Shown: positions 23,642 through 34,884 of the stretch, in pieces | How the letters are laid out: the number at the start of each line of letters is the position of its first letter | Position numbering within the stretch: the first letter of the stretch is position 1 | Assembly (NCBI GenBank): GCA_013368315.1 | Contig: JAACJM010000046.1 | Span: 372,001 to 436,000, forward strand | DNA from: Tetrapyrgos nigripes | Taxonomy: Eukaryota > Basidiomycota > Agaricomycetes > Agaricales > Campanellaceae | Direction: 5' to 3' | DNA length: 64,000 nucleotides | Notes under the pieces: generated by a model | Told to the model about the DNA's origin: nothing | Database searches by the model: none | The model's input: only the letters and a program-made list of their open reading frames with translations | Made by a program: the position numbers and the translations under genes

Positions 23642-26600
23642 ATGAGCACTTTTAGTTGTACAGATTATTATTATTATCTGACGGAACAATCCAAGGGCCA
23701 AGGCATGGACTTTCGGGAAATCATCAGAGTCGGACGTCAGATTAAGTCAGGTGAGCCAAAAGTTCTTTTTCCTGATCCCTGGTCTTCTGCGTCCCTCTAC
23801 TGCAACTGCGCCTTCACTGCTACTGCTACTGCCCCTGATGCAAGGGTGTCTGGTCACTCGACAGACACTGTACAATCATGGAAACCACAGGAAACTGCCT
23901 GAGGAAGACTACGCTGCTGACGATGACAGCAGAAACACGGACTCTGAGGACACGGACATCGATGACTTGGAAAGTGCAAATCAAGAGAAGAGATCATCCC
24001 GGGTTCATAAATGTCTCAGATCTCCTCATTGACTGTGTCTGTCGCTGCTGCTTTCATTCCTGGTTCGTGATTTCCCAGCTCGTTACTGTTCATTCCATGC
24101 TGACGGTCCAACGTTGAATACAGAGGGTATTCCAGTCTGCGTCACGCTCTCTCTCACCGTAATGCAGGAGTTGTTTCAGTTCACTTCTTTTCTTGATGCT
24201 AAAACCTTCCCTAGTGCCCATGCCATGCGTCAAGCAAATATCATTCGCAAATCCCTTTCCACCATGGAGTCACTGGGCGCTGTCAACTTTATTTGCTCTG
24301 ATGAGACTGGTACTCTCACCCAAAATCGCATGTCAGCTGTTAACATTGGTTTACAGGTTCCTCTGCAGAATCTTCCCATCGAGCAAGCAATGGTTGAGAT
24401 CTCTAAAGGTGATGAAGAGGACATTAAGGCGTTGGCTGCTGCTGCGGGTTTGTGCAACGATGCTGCATTTGAGGGCAGCAACAAGGAGTCAGCTTTGGAA
24501 ACCAGGAATATTAATGGGGATGCTACAGGTCAGTTGCTTGTCGTTTTTGGTTTGTATGAGGCTCTAACTTTCAGTATATTGCAGATTCGGGGCTTCTCAG
24601 GGTTTCTGAGTCGGTTCTGTCGGTCTCAGATATGCGTAGTTCTTGGCAAGAAGTGGCAAAGTTACCTTTCAGCTCTAGTGAGTCCCATTCTTTACCGTTA
24701 ACCACAATCAATGACACTCAACTTTTTTTGTCGTTCCTCAGCAAACAAATTTTGTTGTCAAACTCTTCAAGTGGGATACCGCAAAACTTCCTCTTCCACC
24801 GAGCTCCCGGGAACAATTCTCCCATGATATTCTGCTTCTCGTTAAGGGGGTATGTTTGCATTGATCCTTCTGTTTCTACCTATCATGTTAACCTCAGTCT
24901 ACTGTCTCAGGCTCCTGATGTTCTGCTCCCCCGTTGCTCTTACATGCTCAATCCCGACGGTTCCATGGTATCACTCTCACCAAGCAACATTTCCGAAATC
25001 ATCGCGGCTCAAGAAGAGTTTGCATCTCAAGGGCAAAGGGTTTTGTTGATTGCCAGAAGGATCCTGCCTCCAGGAGCGATTACCAGCGTTGAGCTGGTAG
25101 ATCTCGCCCGTATTGAAGACAAAATCAAGACGTCTACGATGGAACTGGCTATCATGGGTCTTGTATCGTTGATGGATCCTTTGAAAGAGGAGGCAGCAGA
25201 GACAGTCAGAGTAGAGCTGGTATTCGGTTTTCCATGGTTACAGGTAAGCACGATTATCAACTCAATAAATCAAGCTAACACAGTTTTTTTTACTTCTAGG
25301 TGATTTCCCATTGACGGCTACAGCAATCGCTCGCAATGCTGGTATCATCACTACTCCAGTGTCGGACATAAAAAAATCTCGCTGATCTACCCCATGATTT
25401 GGACATGTCTTCTATCGAGACTTTTGACCCATACACAGACAAAGAGTCGAGGCCCGTGTGTAGTCTGGTGCTTAGTGGATCTGATATGATGTCGATGTCC
25501 GAGTCTCAGTGGAAACAGGCTCTTGCTGTGAGTTGTTCCTATTCCTATTTACTGGAAGCTGACATTGTCAAAGTTTGATGAATTGGTATTCGCTAGAACT
25601 ACACCCCAACAAAAACTCCAAATTGTAATGAGGTTCCAAGCTGATGGTAGGACTGTAGCGGTAACGGGAGATGGAGGTAACTATTCTTTGGCTTTGTGAG
25701 TTTGTTCAGTGATTTACTGGACCCTTTTGCCAGTCAACGACGCTCCGGCTCTCAAACAGACTGATGTAGGCATGGCTATTGCAGGCGGATCCAATGTGGC
25801 TATCGTATGTCACTCCAGTTTGGCAACGTCTCCATCAATTATTTGCTAATTGCAGGTACAGGAAGCTGTAGATTTGGTTCTACTGGACAAATTTTCTGAT
25901 ATCATAACCGGTGTCGAGTAGAGTCGTCTCTGTTTCGAGAATTTGAGGAAGTTTACTTTGTACCTCCTTCTGGCTGGTAAGCATTTATAACAGAACGAGA
26001 GAGGTAGATATCTAATTCTATCCTATTTCATAGGAAGTTTCTCTGAACTCATGCCCGTGCTTTTGAACATTCTTTTCAGTTCGTGTTGTTGGCTGTTCGT
26101 TGTATTTTTCCTAATCCCTTCTCAGGTGTCCCACAAATGATTTTCATTTGTATATTTACTGACCTCTCCATTGTGTATGAGAAACCCGAAGCTGGCTTGC
26201 TTCTTCGAAAACCTCGCGATCGCAAGAAAGAGAGACTCGTTGATTGGAAGTTGCTCTTGCAGGCGTACAGATTTATTGGGGTCATTCACTCACTGACATT
26301 GATGGTTGGGTATGTTCAATGTTTCCGTTTGCCTCTACACAGTTTCTAATTCCTTGTCATGGATAGGGCTTTCTACTTTGGTTTCCATAGACAGAGCATT
26401 ACCTTCTCAGCATTATTATGGCTCAAGTATGGTGGCTATAATGTTGACCCAGAATTGCTTAGCGAGGCGACGAACCAAGCCCAGTCAATATGTATGCACT
26501 GTTCTGCTGCGACTGATTTCTAGTTGACCAAGTTCTGTTCATAGACTTCTTTGACCTTGTTATCATTCAATGGGGTAATCTGTTCACGACTCTGGATACG

Positions 26601-26919
26601 CGTTGCTTGTCGATTTTCCAACAAAATTCACTCTGGGGAGAGAAAACAAAGTACTTGTGGCTTCTGCCTGCTATAGTTATCGCGCTCGGTCTAGCTTGGT
26701 ATGTTTCGGTGGTTAGCACAGGTGTTCTTGTACTGATAAGGCTGTTCATAGTCTGTTCTCATATGTCTCTTGGCTCCAGAAGGTGTTCCTCGTCACACTA
26801 AAACCCTCCCTTCTCCCCCATTTGGCCTACTCTACTCCCTCACGTTCATGACTCCGTGCTGGACCGCTATCCCCTTGGTGGGCGTTAACTGGGATAATAC
26901 TGTAGTCTTGTCAGTGTGA
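23642..26919 (+). pseudogene. Type IIC (Na+,K+-ATPase alpha-like) P-type ATPase, decayed
   Basis: P-type cation pump. Membrane helix 4: EGIPVCVTLSLTVM (near 24120). Phosphorylation site: ICSDETGTLTQNRM, where the invariant Lys of DKTGT is Glu. Nucleotide-binding part: LVKGAPDVLLPRC. Hinge: TGDGVNDAPALKQTDVGMA, with [12 protein letters not shown] before it. Helix 5 region: VDLVLLDKFSDI, FENLRKFTLYLLLAG. C-terminal end typical of IIC pumps: VIIQWGNLFTTLDTRCLSIF. The 5' part with the actuator domain (TGES) was not found. In-frame stops interrupt the reading near 25381 and at GVE-stop-SRLCFENL near 25919, and the frame shifts several times around 26130-26320. Introns are still visible. Group IIC pumps are known in some fungi; this copy cannot be functional as read. 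Confidence 0.8.
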
Positions 26920-27452
26920 GAGCAGTGTGCTTGTAAAATTTGGTCTGTCTGTGATAATATCCTTATTACATGTTTGTACTGGTAACTGGAATATCATCTT
27001 GGGTGTGGCAACAAAATGACTTGCATTTCGCGGGACAGAGAAACCTCACCTTGAGAGTCAGGGAGGCCGAGTGCAACGAACTTGTACAACAAAAATCGTG
27101 TGAAAGGTATTTTGAAGTGACACAGCCACGGCTCTCTAACTTGTCCACAATGTGTTCCCTTCTTTGTCCTCTGAACCACACGTATATTATAACCGTGATC
27201 AATGGTCCGTATATTCTGCCATGTGAAATTCTTGAATTCTGATGTTTAAATTTCTCTTACACACACTGATACTGACTGGCTGGAAATCGAAGGAGTGCAT
27301 TCTCCCTTGTACTCTAGGGCATCTAGTATGTCATTGACATGCGTGTACAGCAGGCCAGGCTTTCCCAGCAGCAATTAGTCAATGTGAGAGTGCTCAAGTA
27401 CATCTGCTTCTTCACCTGGACTTATGGGTAAAAATAGCAAATAGGTCGAGAA
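26920..27452. other. Intergenic
   Basis: Only short ORFs without domains. Presumed promoter of the next plus-strand gene. Confidence 0.35.
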
Positions 27453-28640
27453 GTGATGAAAACCAGATTCGGGACTCAGGAGATACGGGAACTCGCAACC
27501 TTGGAGCCGGTCTCTCCAGACAGATTGTCTCAGTTCCAAGAAAGCCCTCTTTTATTTGGCCCTGATTACCCGGGCACACAGCTCAATACCTTACAGATAA
27601 ATGCTTCGAGCATGGCAGCAGCTCCTTGGAACCGTGCAGTCTGCCAGATGCTAGCTCTAGAAGCTGAAAATCTGGTTTACACAACACCAGGATTTTCTCT
27701 CCAGCTCTCTGGAGATGACTCCCCGAGCTGGGAAAACCTATTTGCATGCCGTCTCTTCGATGTCTTTATGGAAATCCAGGCTGCCCAGCAGTCCTCCGAC
27801 CTTCCACTCCTACAAGTACTGGGGGATAGGTACGAGACCAAGAAGAAGAGCAATGCTAGCCAATCAGCCCGTCGCAGAGTATGGCCATTCCCTCTACCGT
27901 ACACCATCCCACTAACAAATAAAGCTTATAGAAATTCACGAGACGAGAAAGAATAGGTTCCACAATACTCCAGCATGCCCAAGTTGAATTCTGGACAAGT
28001 GTTTCGAGCACTGTTCAAATGTTGACTATTGACGGTATGTCAGATGAAGAGACCGAACAACAAGACGGGCAAACTGTGAAGGTTATCAAGGATCCGGAAT
28101 TTCGACATCCTGCGCTTAGAGAGATATTTCAGCATGTTGATGGTGCACGAAAGAAAGAACAGGCACTTTTCATCCAAAGTGGTGGAAAACCGCTTCGGCG
28201 TGTCTTTACTGATCAAGTGAGCACACGATCTCCACCTGAAAATCTTCCCCAATCGTTTTTTTTGACCTCAATATCTCAAACAAATGAGACGAGGTGAAGT
28301 TCCATATATCCCAGTTACTTCAGAAGATCACCCATTGCCTTGTATTCCGGGTATGGATCAGTTTGCCACTAGGTATCTACTTATCTTTTGCTCAATGTTC
28401 TGCTTACAATATTTCTTCACAGTGTGGATTCTCCTTTGGAGCTGAGTGGTGATCTGGACAAGGTAACTCAAAGGCAGACTCCATGGGGATCCCGACAATC
28501 TTTATCATGTCCAGGTACTCAGTGGGCTGTAAATGCAGGGTGTCTCTTAATGCAGTGGCTGCTTTTGGTGATTGTGATTTACTCATTTTTTAATATTCTC
28601 TAGTCTCACTGGACATTCAATCTGTGGCTTGGATGTAAAT
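27453..28640 (+). CDS. Agaricomycete protein family with DGMSDEE motif
   Basis: The first readable exon starts at or before MKTRFGTQEIRELATLEPVS. Family marks follow: PWNRAVCQMLALEAENLVY and ENLFACRLFDVFMEI. A splice (..AGCTTATAG) leads to KFTRRERIGSTILQHAQVEF, then WTSVSSTVQMLTIDGMSDEE. VIKDPEFRHPALREIFQHVD and QSGGKPLRR come next, followed by an intron and GEVPYIPVTSEDHPLPCIPG. The DG(M)S-D/E-E signature followed by WR/PEFR and a VDG helix recurs in many unannotated mushroom proteins. The C-terminus of the large gene ending at 46457 carries the same signature (HEGMSDEESADEQLESGE). The function is unknown. The 5' and 3' limits are uncertain. Confidence 0.55.
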
Positions 28641-29334
28641 GAGAGGTAGTCCAATGTATTGTTTATTCAGAAACCTTGAAAGGCCCCAATTTTAGTAGTA
28701 GAATTTTTTCTCGTTAATTTTTTCTCATTATCTGCTTTAACCGGATGGAACTGTATGGAGCCCTGGTCAAGAAATAGGGCTTCTTGATATGTGGGATGGA
28801 TTGGGGCTTAGCTACCCATGAGATACATCCTGATCATACTCGGGAATGGTTTGCTGACAGGTATGGCGGCATTTCGAAGTAGATGTTATTATTAAGGAAT
28901 GTGTGTAGTCACGCGTCTATCATGCAGAACAGCCCAAGAGCACTAACTTTAAGTCGCTTGATCACTTTGCACATCATGAAGATAGCCATCACCTCAAGTC
29001 ACCCCATTTGCAGGAATCAGGTGCATATTGTTTGCTCTTCCCTGCCCCAGAGTGCTTGAAGGCTCTGAGAAGGAGGATATGCTCGGCATACCCGTGCAAC
29101 GGGGATACATTGCATTCCCCTCTGAATCAACTTTCAAATCCCCTTACACTATCTCACCGCTTCAGCTCTCTGACACCCCTCACCTACAGGGCTCTACACG
29201 GAGCTGATTGTGGAATTCTTTCGGAAGAGAATTACTGCCTACACTGAACCATTCTTGGCTCTGTTTTGACGGAGGGCCAGTACAACAACCTCGATGTCCT
29301 ACCAAATCCGAACTCTCCGTTGACCAGCTATTGT
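28641..29334. other. Intergenic or decayed sequence
   Basis: T-rich direct repeats (gaattttttctcgttaattttttctc) lie near 28702. ORFs are short and interrupted. Possibly the eroded 5' part of the CoA-synthetase-like fragment that follows. Confidence 0.35.
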
Positions 29335-29735
29335 TAGAAATGGTATCCTGGCAGTCGTCATCAGCCTTGCTGCCGCGAGTATAGGAGCGGTTTATTCACC
29401 TACGTCGGCGGATATGGGTGCCCAGGTATGTCTTCTCCTTCCCTCCCTCCCTCCCGCCTTCTTCCAATTGCCATATCCCTTTGTAAACGCTCACTAACAT
29501 GACATCTACTCTAAATTCCATCTCCACAGGGGATCCTTGACCGTCAAATAAGACCAGAACTCGTCTTCTGCAAGACCGAGTCCTTAGTAAACATGCAAAA
29601 TAAAGTCAAGGCATCATCCAAGAATTATCTGAGCACTGTGGTTTGGAAAGCGCCGCTTTTCTTCCTAGTGCGGTTACTGGGAGGGACTTTGACTCTGACT
29701 TGCTTTGCAATGGGAAGGAAATTGGGATTGTGTGA
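29335..29735 (+). pseudogene. Acetoacetyl-CoA synthetase-like fragment
   Basis: Before the intron the reading NGILAVVISLAAASIGAVYS, PTSADMGAQ is spliced (GTATGT..CACAG, about 29428-29529) to GILDRQIRPELVFCKTE. This resembles the segment of acetoacetyl-CoA synthetases with the pattern LAA.S.GA..S..S.DFG..G.LDR, which belongs to the acyl-adenylate-forming enzymes. A further piece in another frame (GIIQELSEHCGLESAAFLPS, then AVTGRDFDSDLLCNGKEIG) fits the following residues of the same family. Neither the ATP-binding loop nor the C-terminal domain is present, and stops interrupt the frame. It is a relic. The family call rests on about 60 residues. Confidence 0.5.
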
Positions 29736-29751
29736 GTGACGTCCTTTTTTA

Positions 29752-30293
29752 TCGTTTTGATACTTTCCCTCTTCTAATCTTCCTCTTTGGCTTTGATTTG
29801 CATTCGTATCAACACTCACTTCCACACACGTCCTTCACCAGACCTTTCCACTCCTCCACCTCTTCCACTACCAGTTCTCTCCGCTCCATTATCTTTGACT
29901 GTGTCCCTCCAGCTCCAGCTCTCAACTTTGTGTTGGACGACGAGGTTATAAGGGAGGGTTTGGAAGAGTTGAGGGTGTATGGATTGCCTCCAGTTGTTCC
30001 CTCTACCAACGCCGTTGTCAATGCTGGTGTCAACACCAGCTCCAGCAATCCCAAAGCTGTTGAAAGCATCCTCACAACCCTCTCTTCCCTTCCTCATCTT
30101 AAAACTCTCTCCATCGAGCAGCCTGCTTCCTTTCCTTCGTGTGTTGGAACCCTGGTCATCCGATTCTTCGGTTGGTGTCAGTGACCTCAGAAAGGGTGAG
30201 AGCAAGTTGTTAGCCTTGTTGAAGATGGTCTGTGCTCAGAGAGGTGTAGAGGTTGAGTCTGTTAGGAGGTGGAGAGATGCTTTCCAATCCTAA
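29752..30293 (+). pseudogene. Fragment of an LRR/F-box-like gene, frameshifted
   Basis: The reading LNFVLDDEVIREGLEELRVY, then SILTTLSSLPHLKTLSIEQP ends early (CQ-stop). The other frame continues LEPWSSDSSVGVSDLRKGES, KLLALLKMVCAQRGVEVESV, RRWRDAFQS to a stop at 30291-30293. Leucine-rich strands followed by a terminal helix are typical of the ends of fungal F-box/LRR proteins. A single-base shift near 30140-30150 separates the two parts. No F-box is visible upstream. Confidence 0.4.
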
Positions 30294-31380
30294 AGTATAA
30301 AGGTGACAAGGGTATGAGGGTGAGTGAGTTTTTCATGCCAGGTTGTTTTTGGCTGGGATGATGTACTGACTACGACTCGGGCATCTAGGTCCTCGACTTG
30401 AGGTCTTCGTGGTCATTGACAACCATCTTTCTTTTTCTCCTTACCCGCTCTTGATTCCATGAACGATAAATACCATCACCATCATCGTCATTTCGCTTGG
30501 TTCTTCAGCATACATATCTATTATTGCAACACTATAATCCGCTCATCAGTTTCGTTCGCCTGTTGTACGTTCTCCCCACTCCATTTCGTTCTACCCTCTT
30601 CTCATTTTCTTCCTAATCTAGCTTCTCTCTCTCTCTCAAAAACGACACAGCACTGTGTCATTAGACCCACCTATCTGTATCCATTACATATCGCCAACCC
30701 TTCTCTACCTACCATCATGATTTGTGCATATACTACCACTTGCAACACAGAACACTACTATGCGATTATTCATTCCCACTTCGTTCATGCTTTCACCACT
30801 TTTGGCACGCAGCACGCATGCACGTACATCGCACATCGCTACTTTTCTTGCAATGCTATCTGGTTTTATTCATTATACTTCAAGTTACATTCCTACATAC
30901 ATACATGCGTATGTAGGTGCATGAATATAAATATATTATCGTACATACATTTTCGGTGTCTTGAGGTCACCATCTGGATGGTGTATAAGGCCGCTAGACG
31001 CCTTACTGAGATTGAAGAAAAGGAAAGGGAGAGAAAAAAGCGGGAAGATCATCGAGAGAGAGATGGTGGTGGTACCGGTGAAAAAATCAACGGATGCCGT
31101 ATCGAGTCGCCCTCTCCATGGCCAATCCATTCCTCGTCCACTTCTTCAGTGTCGAGCCAGACAGACTCTTTGAGGCCAAAGCACATAACCATCATCACTG
31201 GCCAGGAGAGCAGGGTCTCTTAATCCTCAATCTCCATTATCCATTTTTGAAGTCTATTCTTTTTGCGCCGTCTGTTGTCTTCCATAAATTACACAATATA
31301 TGCGGTAATGTCTAGATTACATTAGGAACAGGAACGAGACACAGATGGATTGGGCCGATGAGAACATAAGGTAGGGGTTG
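30294..31380. other. Intergenic, low complexity
   Basis: Pyrimidine-rich and ATAC/ACAT-rich tracts (tacatacatacatgcgtatg near 30893). A long plus-strand ORF at 30459-31223 is His/Tyr/Cys-rich with no domain and follows the base composition, so I do not call it a gene. Confidence 0.4.
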
Positions 31381-32223
31381 CTAGTCCACAGCCAATGCAG
31401 CTCGTGCTTCTAATCTCTCAATCTTGCTACAAACTTGCCGATACTTCAATGCACTCCAGATAAAATCATCTGACACCCAGCTATCTTCATAGAGATCAAG
31501 AACAGGAAACGTTTTGAGCATCTAAAGAAAAATTTAGAGGTCAATGTAAGGAATGCCAAATGAAAAGGTAAAAATGACGAACCAGAGCCCGCATAGCATT
31601 CAGCTTTTCAAGAGGTTGTGATGTGAAGGGGACTCCAGGTAGAAGTGTTGTTTTGATGGCTTTAGCAGTGAATTCCTAAGAATTACGGTAAGAACAGAAC
31701 GGAGTTCCTGTGAGGAAGGAGGACACACCTTGACAGCTTTATATTGCTTCCGTTCCCAACCCAAGACAACTGACAAGCTGTAACCTCCTCGATTTGGTCT
31801 GCCATTCTCCCCTTCAGGCTTGGGGATTTTTGAGTCTTTCGTAGGAACCGAGGCCTGAGCTCTAGGCCGTAACTCGGGTTTGCGAACATGGACTTCAGGC
31901 AACTTAGCGTTAGATGTGGTCGAGAGTGGTTGGCGAGTGTCAGTATGGAAATTACTGGTGCCCGTGGATGAAGTAGAGGGTGTTTGTAGGGCAGGTGTAT
32001 TACTGGTGCCCGTGGATGAAGTAGAGGGTGTTTGTAGGGCAGGTGTATTAGAGGGCGGCGAGGAAGGAGGTGAGGATGTTGGTGGGTAGGGTGATAGCCT
32101 GGGTTGAGTGTGGGGCGATTGGATGGGACCCGACATAGACAAAAGGTAGGAGAACTCAGCGTCATCAACACTGATGAAGCCAAAGGATGCATAAGAATCC
32201 ATGAGTTGCAAGAGAGAAGGCAA
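31381..32223 (-). CDS. Agaricomycete protein with RGGYSL..LGW motif
   Basis: Starts MPSLLQLMDSYASFGFISVD (the internal MDSY is an alternative start). A Ser/Thr/Pro-rich N-terminus contains a 16-residue duplication (SNTPALQTPSTSSTGT). Then comes the family mark PNRGGYSLSVVLGWERKQYK. After an intron near 31680-31728 it reads EFTAKAIKTTLLPGVPFTSQ and LEKLNAMRALMLKTFPVLDL. It ends YEDSWVSDDFIWSALKYRQV and IERLEARAALAVD, stop at 31381-31383. RGGY.L...LGW with a C-terminal FP.L..Y...W...D pattern is a recurrent unannotated mushroom family. All exons are open, so it may be expressed. No biochemical role is known to me. Confidence 0.65.
31946..32050 (-). repeat. 48 bp direct duplication within a coding exon
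   Basis: The unit ttactggtgcccgtggatga .. tttgtagggcaggtgta occurs twice in a row with no visible differences, encoding SNTPALQTPSTSSTGT twice. The length is a multiple of three, so the frame is kept. Confidence 0.9.
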
Positions 32224-32669
32224 AAGGGAGTGGAGTTATATTCCTAGTATGACACAAACTTGTATTTATCGAGAAATGAGTGGCTAGGTTAAGTGGTGTG
32301 GGCGATATTGGGCCGGCGATGTGCGTAAAGGCCTCAATGGGGGGAACAATGTAAAATGTAAGAGCATGGCCAAAAAAGGCAGATCACTGCTAAACGGCAT
32401 CAGTAAACTGGTACATACTGGAGATGGAATAACCTGCAAGGATAAGATCGAACGAACAGTGCTGAAGACTATACGAGAAACTTTCGGACAGACAAGTTAC
32501 ACTGTGACGAAAACAGACCAATGATGTAATACTAACACGTTTACACTTGTTCCCAAATTCTCCTTTGTCCTATGTTCCATCATGGCCTTTATAAGGTCAC
32601 TCACGGGCTTTTTGGTCTCCAATTGACCTCTCCCAATTCTATTTGACCCTTTCACACACTCACCTCGAA

Positions 32670-34779
32670 ATGTGGCCCTTCAATACCTCTTACCAACATA
32701 TTTTATCGCTTTCTGGACCTAAGGCAGGAATTCAGTCCTTGGCCTTTTCCCCTGATGGTCTCTTTGTTTCCGCTGTTGGTACGTCTTTGCCCGTTTGGCT
32801 TGGTAACCCATACTCATCGTACTTCAATATTTGTCTAGGATATGGCAGGGTTACTATTTGGGAACTTCAGTCTGGAACCCCGGTTCTTGTGCCCAATGTC
32901 ACCTATGAAAGATTTGATCCTCAGCATGCCTACAGTGCATCTGCTTGGCTCTATTTCAAAGGAACTCAAAAACATGTTCTCACCTATGCCAACATTAATG
33001 GGGAGCTGATCATTCGAGTATGGGATAGTGTTCAGAAGGTGCGTCGTTTTCTTCTTTGGCTTTATCCCGACCTTGACATTATCGGCCAGCAGACCTTCCC
33101 TGAAAAAGTTTGCCAAACTGTTGATTGTGACCAACACAAGGAAGTATTGTCCATTGATGTCTCGACGAGGTCCGTCAGTCCCGGTAGTCATGGCCTGATA
33201 GTCACATCTACAACCAATGGAGTCGTTGCTGTATGGATGCTGATGGCAAACTTGGAACTACAAAACGTATTCATGGCCGATTTACCTCAAGAAATTCTTC
33301 CCCACACTGTGAAATTTTCTAGCACTGGGCAGATATATGCTTTTTCGAGAATGGGCGGCAGTCTGTAAGTGGGTAGCTTGGGGTTCTGTTCCGGTTATCT
33401 CACGCACCTCTTTCTACAGTCTCCAGCTCAACGGCGAGACTGGTGAACTTATGTGGGCTAACAACAAAGGCCCAAAGGCAATGTGTGGCTAGAATTATCG
33501 TTCCGTCTCCTGCACTCTGACGACATAAATTTTCCAGGTACTCCGTGTCTATACATGAAAAGCAAGATTTGTTTGGTGCATGGATCGGCGGAAACGCTGC
33601 TCTTTTCAAGCTGAGCAACTCGGAGTTTGTTCGAGACTTCAAAGGAGTTGACACCCTCTATGACAATGCTAAAGAGGTCGCTTTTGCTGAGGAAGGCTCC
33701 CTCATTGTGGTTGGAAGTGACCATGGTCCCGTTCAGATTTTCTCAGTTTCGTCAGGCCAGCTTCTGCAACAACTAGAATTCCACCATCTGGCTGCGCTTC
33801 AATATGTTGCGGTACGTCATGATTTTTAGTTCTGGTGTACTCACTCATAGGATGACTTTATCTATAACAGGCGCAGTCTCTTCCGAATGCCCATCTTATT
33901 GCCACCGCATCTTCCACCAGGGATAAACCCGCAGATGTTGCTGTATATCAGAAAAAACGCTGTGCACTCAAGACTCTTTCCCAGGTCAAAGATGATGCAA
34001 ACCTCGCATTCCACGTCAGGATCACTTGGAATGCCATTCGTTGGATAGGTTTCGCTATCATCATGTTGATAGCATTGTATTTCGCTGTTAGTAATGCTTA
34101 TTCTGGTCCTCATGTATGACTTTCGGATATCTGACATCGTTCATTCCAGTTATTTCATTACTGCCATGCCTTTATCTTCACAGTTGAAGCTTCCGTTTTC
34201 CCTCTGGGCTTTGGCTGGCGCAGATTCATCTATGTTCTGGCTCTTTCTAGATATTCAAACCTTCATTATAACATGCCAGTGACACAGACCATCATCACTC
34301 CCACCGAGTCTCTCACTGAGTATGTCACTGACTATTGCACCGAGTTTCTCACCAACGCCATTACCGAGCGCATTACCGACTTTGTCGCTGAGCACCACAC
34401 CGAATTCCTCACTGACTTCATTACCGAGTGCATTACCAAATTCGTCGCTGAGCACCACACCAAATTCCTCACTGACTTCGTTACCGAGCACCTTACTGAC
34501 TTTGTCACTGAGTATTGTACTCTCACTGACGTCGTTACCAACCAAGTTACCAACTTTGTCACTGAGTATCGTACTCTCACTGACGTCGTTACCGACCACC
34601 TTTCCGACTTGGTCACTGAGTATCATACTCTCACTGACGTCGTTACCACGATAGAGGTATATACAGTGGCCAAAAAAATTGTCCACATGTTTGGCACTTT
34701 TGGAAAGATTGCTGATGTAAGAGCTATTGAGCAGAAATCTCAAAACATGGCTGGTGGTAGCAAGAAAGCCTTTGATTAG
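32670..34779 (+). CDS. WD40-repeat, transmembrane, Thr-repeat protein
   Basis: The ATG at 32670 (MWPFNTSYQHILSLSGP) starts a beta-propeller-like domain: IQSLAFSPDGLFVSAVG, YGRVTIWELQSGTPVL, GELIIRVWDSVQK, KEVLSIDVSTRSV, GVVAVWMLMA, VKFSSTGQIYAFS, EVAFAEEGSLIVVGSDHGPV. Six introns fit well: about 32778-32838, 33040-33091, 33366-33419, 33482-33539, 33811-33871 and 34087-34150. A hydrophobic stretch follows: WIGFAIIMLIALYFA, LFHYCHAFIFTVEASVFPL. The last exon encodes Thr-rich repeats, first 20-residue units (EHHTEFLTDFITECITKFVA), then 18-residue units (EYRTLTDVVTDHLSDLVT). A plausible layout is a cytoplasmic propeller, a membrane anchor and a repeat tail on the other side, but topology is inferred. 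The final residues (VYTVAKKIVHMFGT) come from mobile-element-like sequence, so the natural end may be lost. Confidence 0.65.
34283..34645 (+). repeat. Coding tandem repeats of the Thr-rich tail
   Basis: 60 bp units (gagcaccacaccgaattcct ..) pass into 54 bp units (gagtatcgtactctcactga ..). Unit length changes in steps of two codons while keeping the spacing of Thr residues, a sign of ongoing repeat turnover within the exon. Confidence 0.85.
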
Positions 34780-34884
34780 AGCTACAATAATCTGTCTGTT
34801 TTGTCTTATTTGGCCAAATATCTGTGGAGTTATGATTGATTTAAAACTGTATGTCATTTGGACAATATTTTGAGTTGCCACTTC
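34657..34884 (+). mobile_element. Possible short Tc1-like terminal-repeat element
   Basis: cagtggccaaaaaaattgtc at 34663 and the inverted stretch gacaatattttgagttgcca near 34860 match imperfectly as inverted repeats, and the left end follows TATA. CAGT..GGCCAAAAAA starts are typical of Tc1-like elements. The right boundary and target duplication are not clear. It would have inserted in the last exon of the WD40-type gene. Confidence 0.35.

Noticed and set aside
30459..31223. 254-codon plus-strand ORF rich in His, Tyr, Cys and Ser
   Set aside because: No domain or splice context; composition mirrors pyrimidine/ACAT-rich DNA, so chance ORF.
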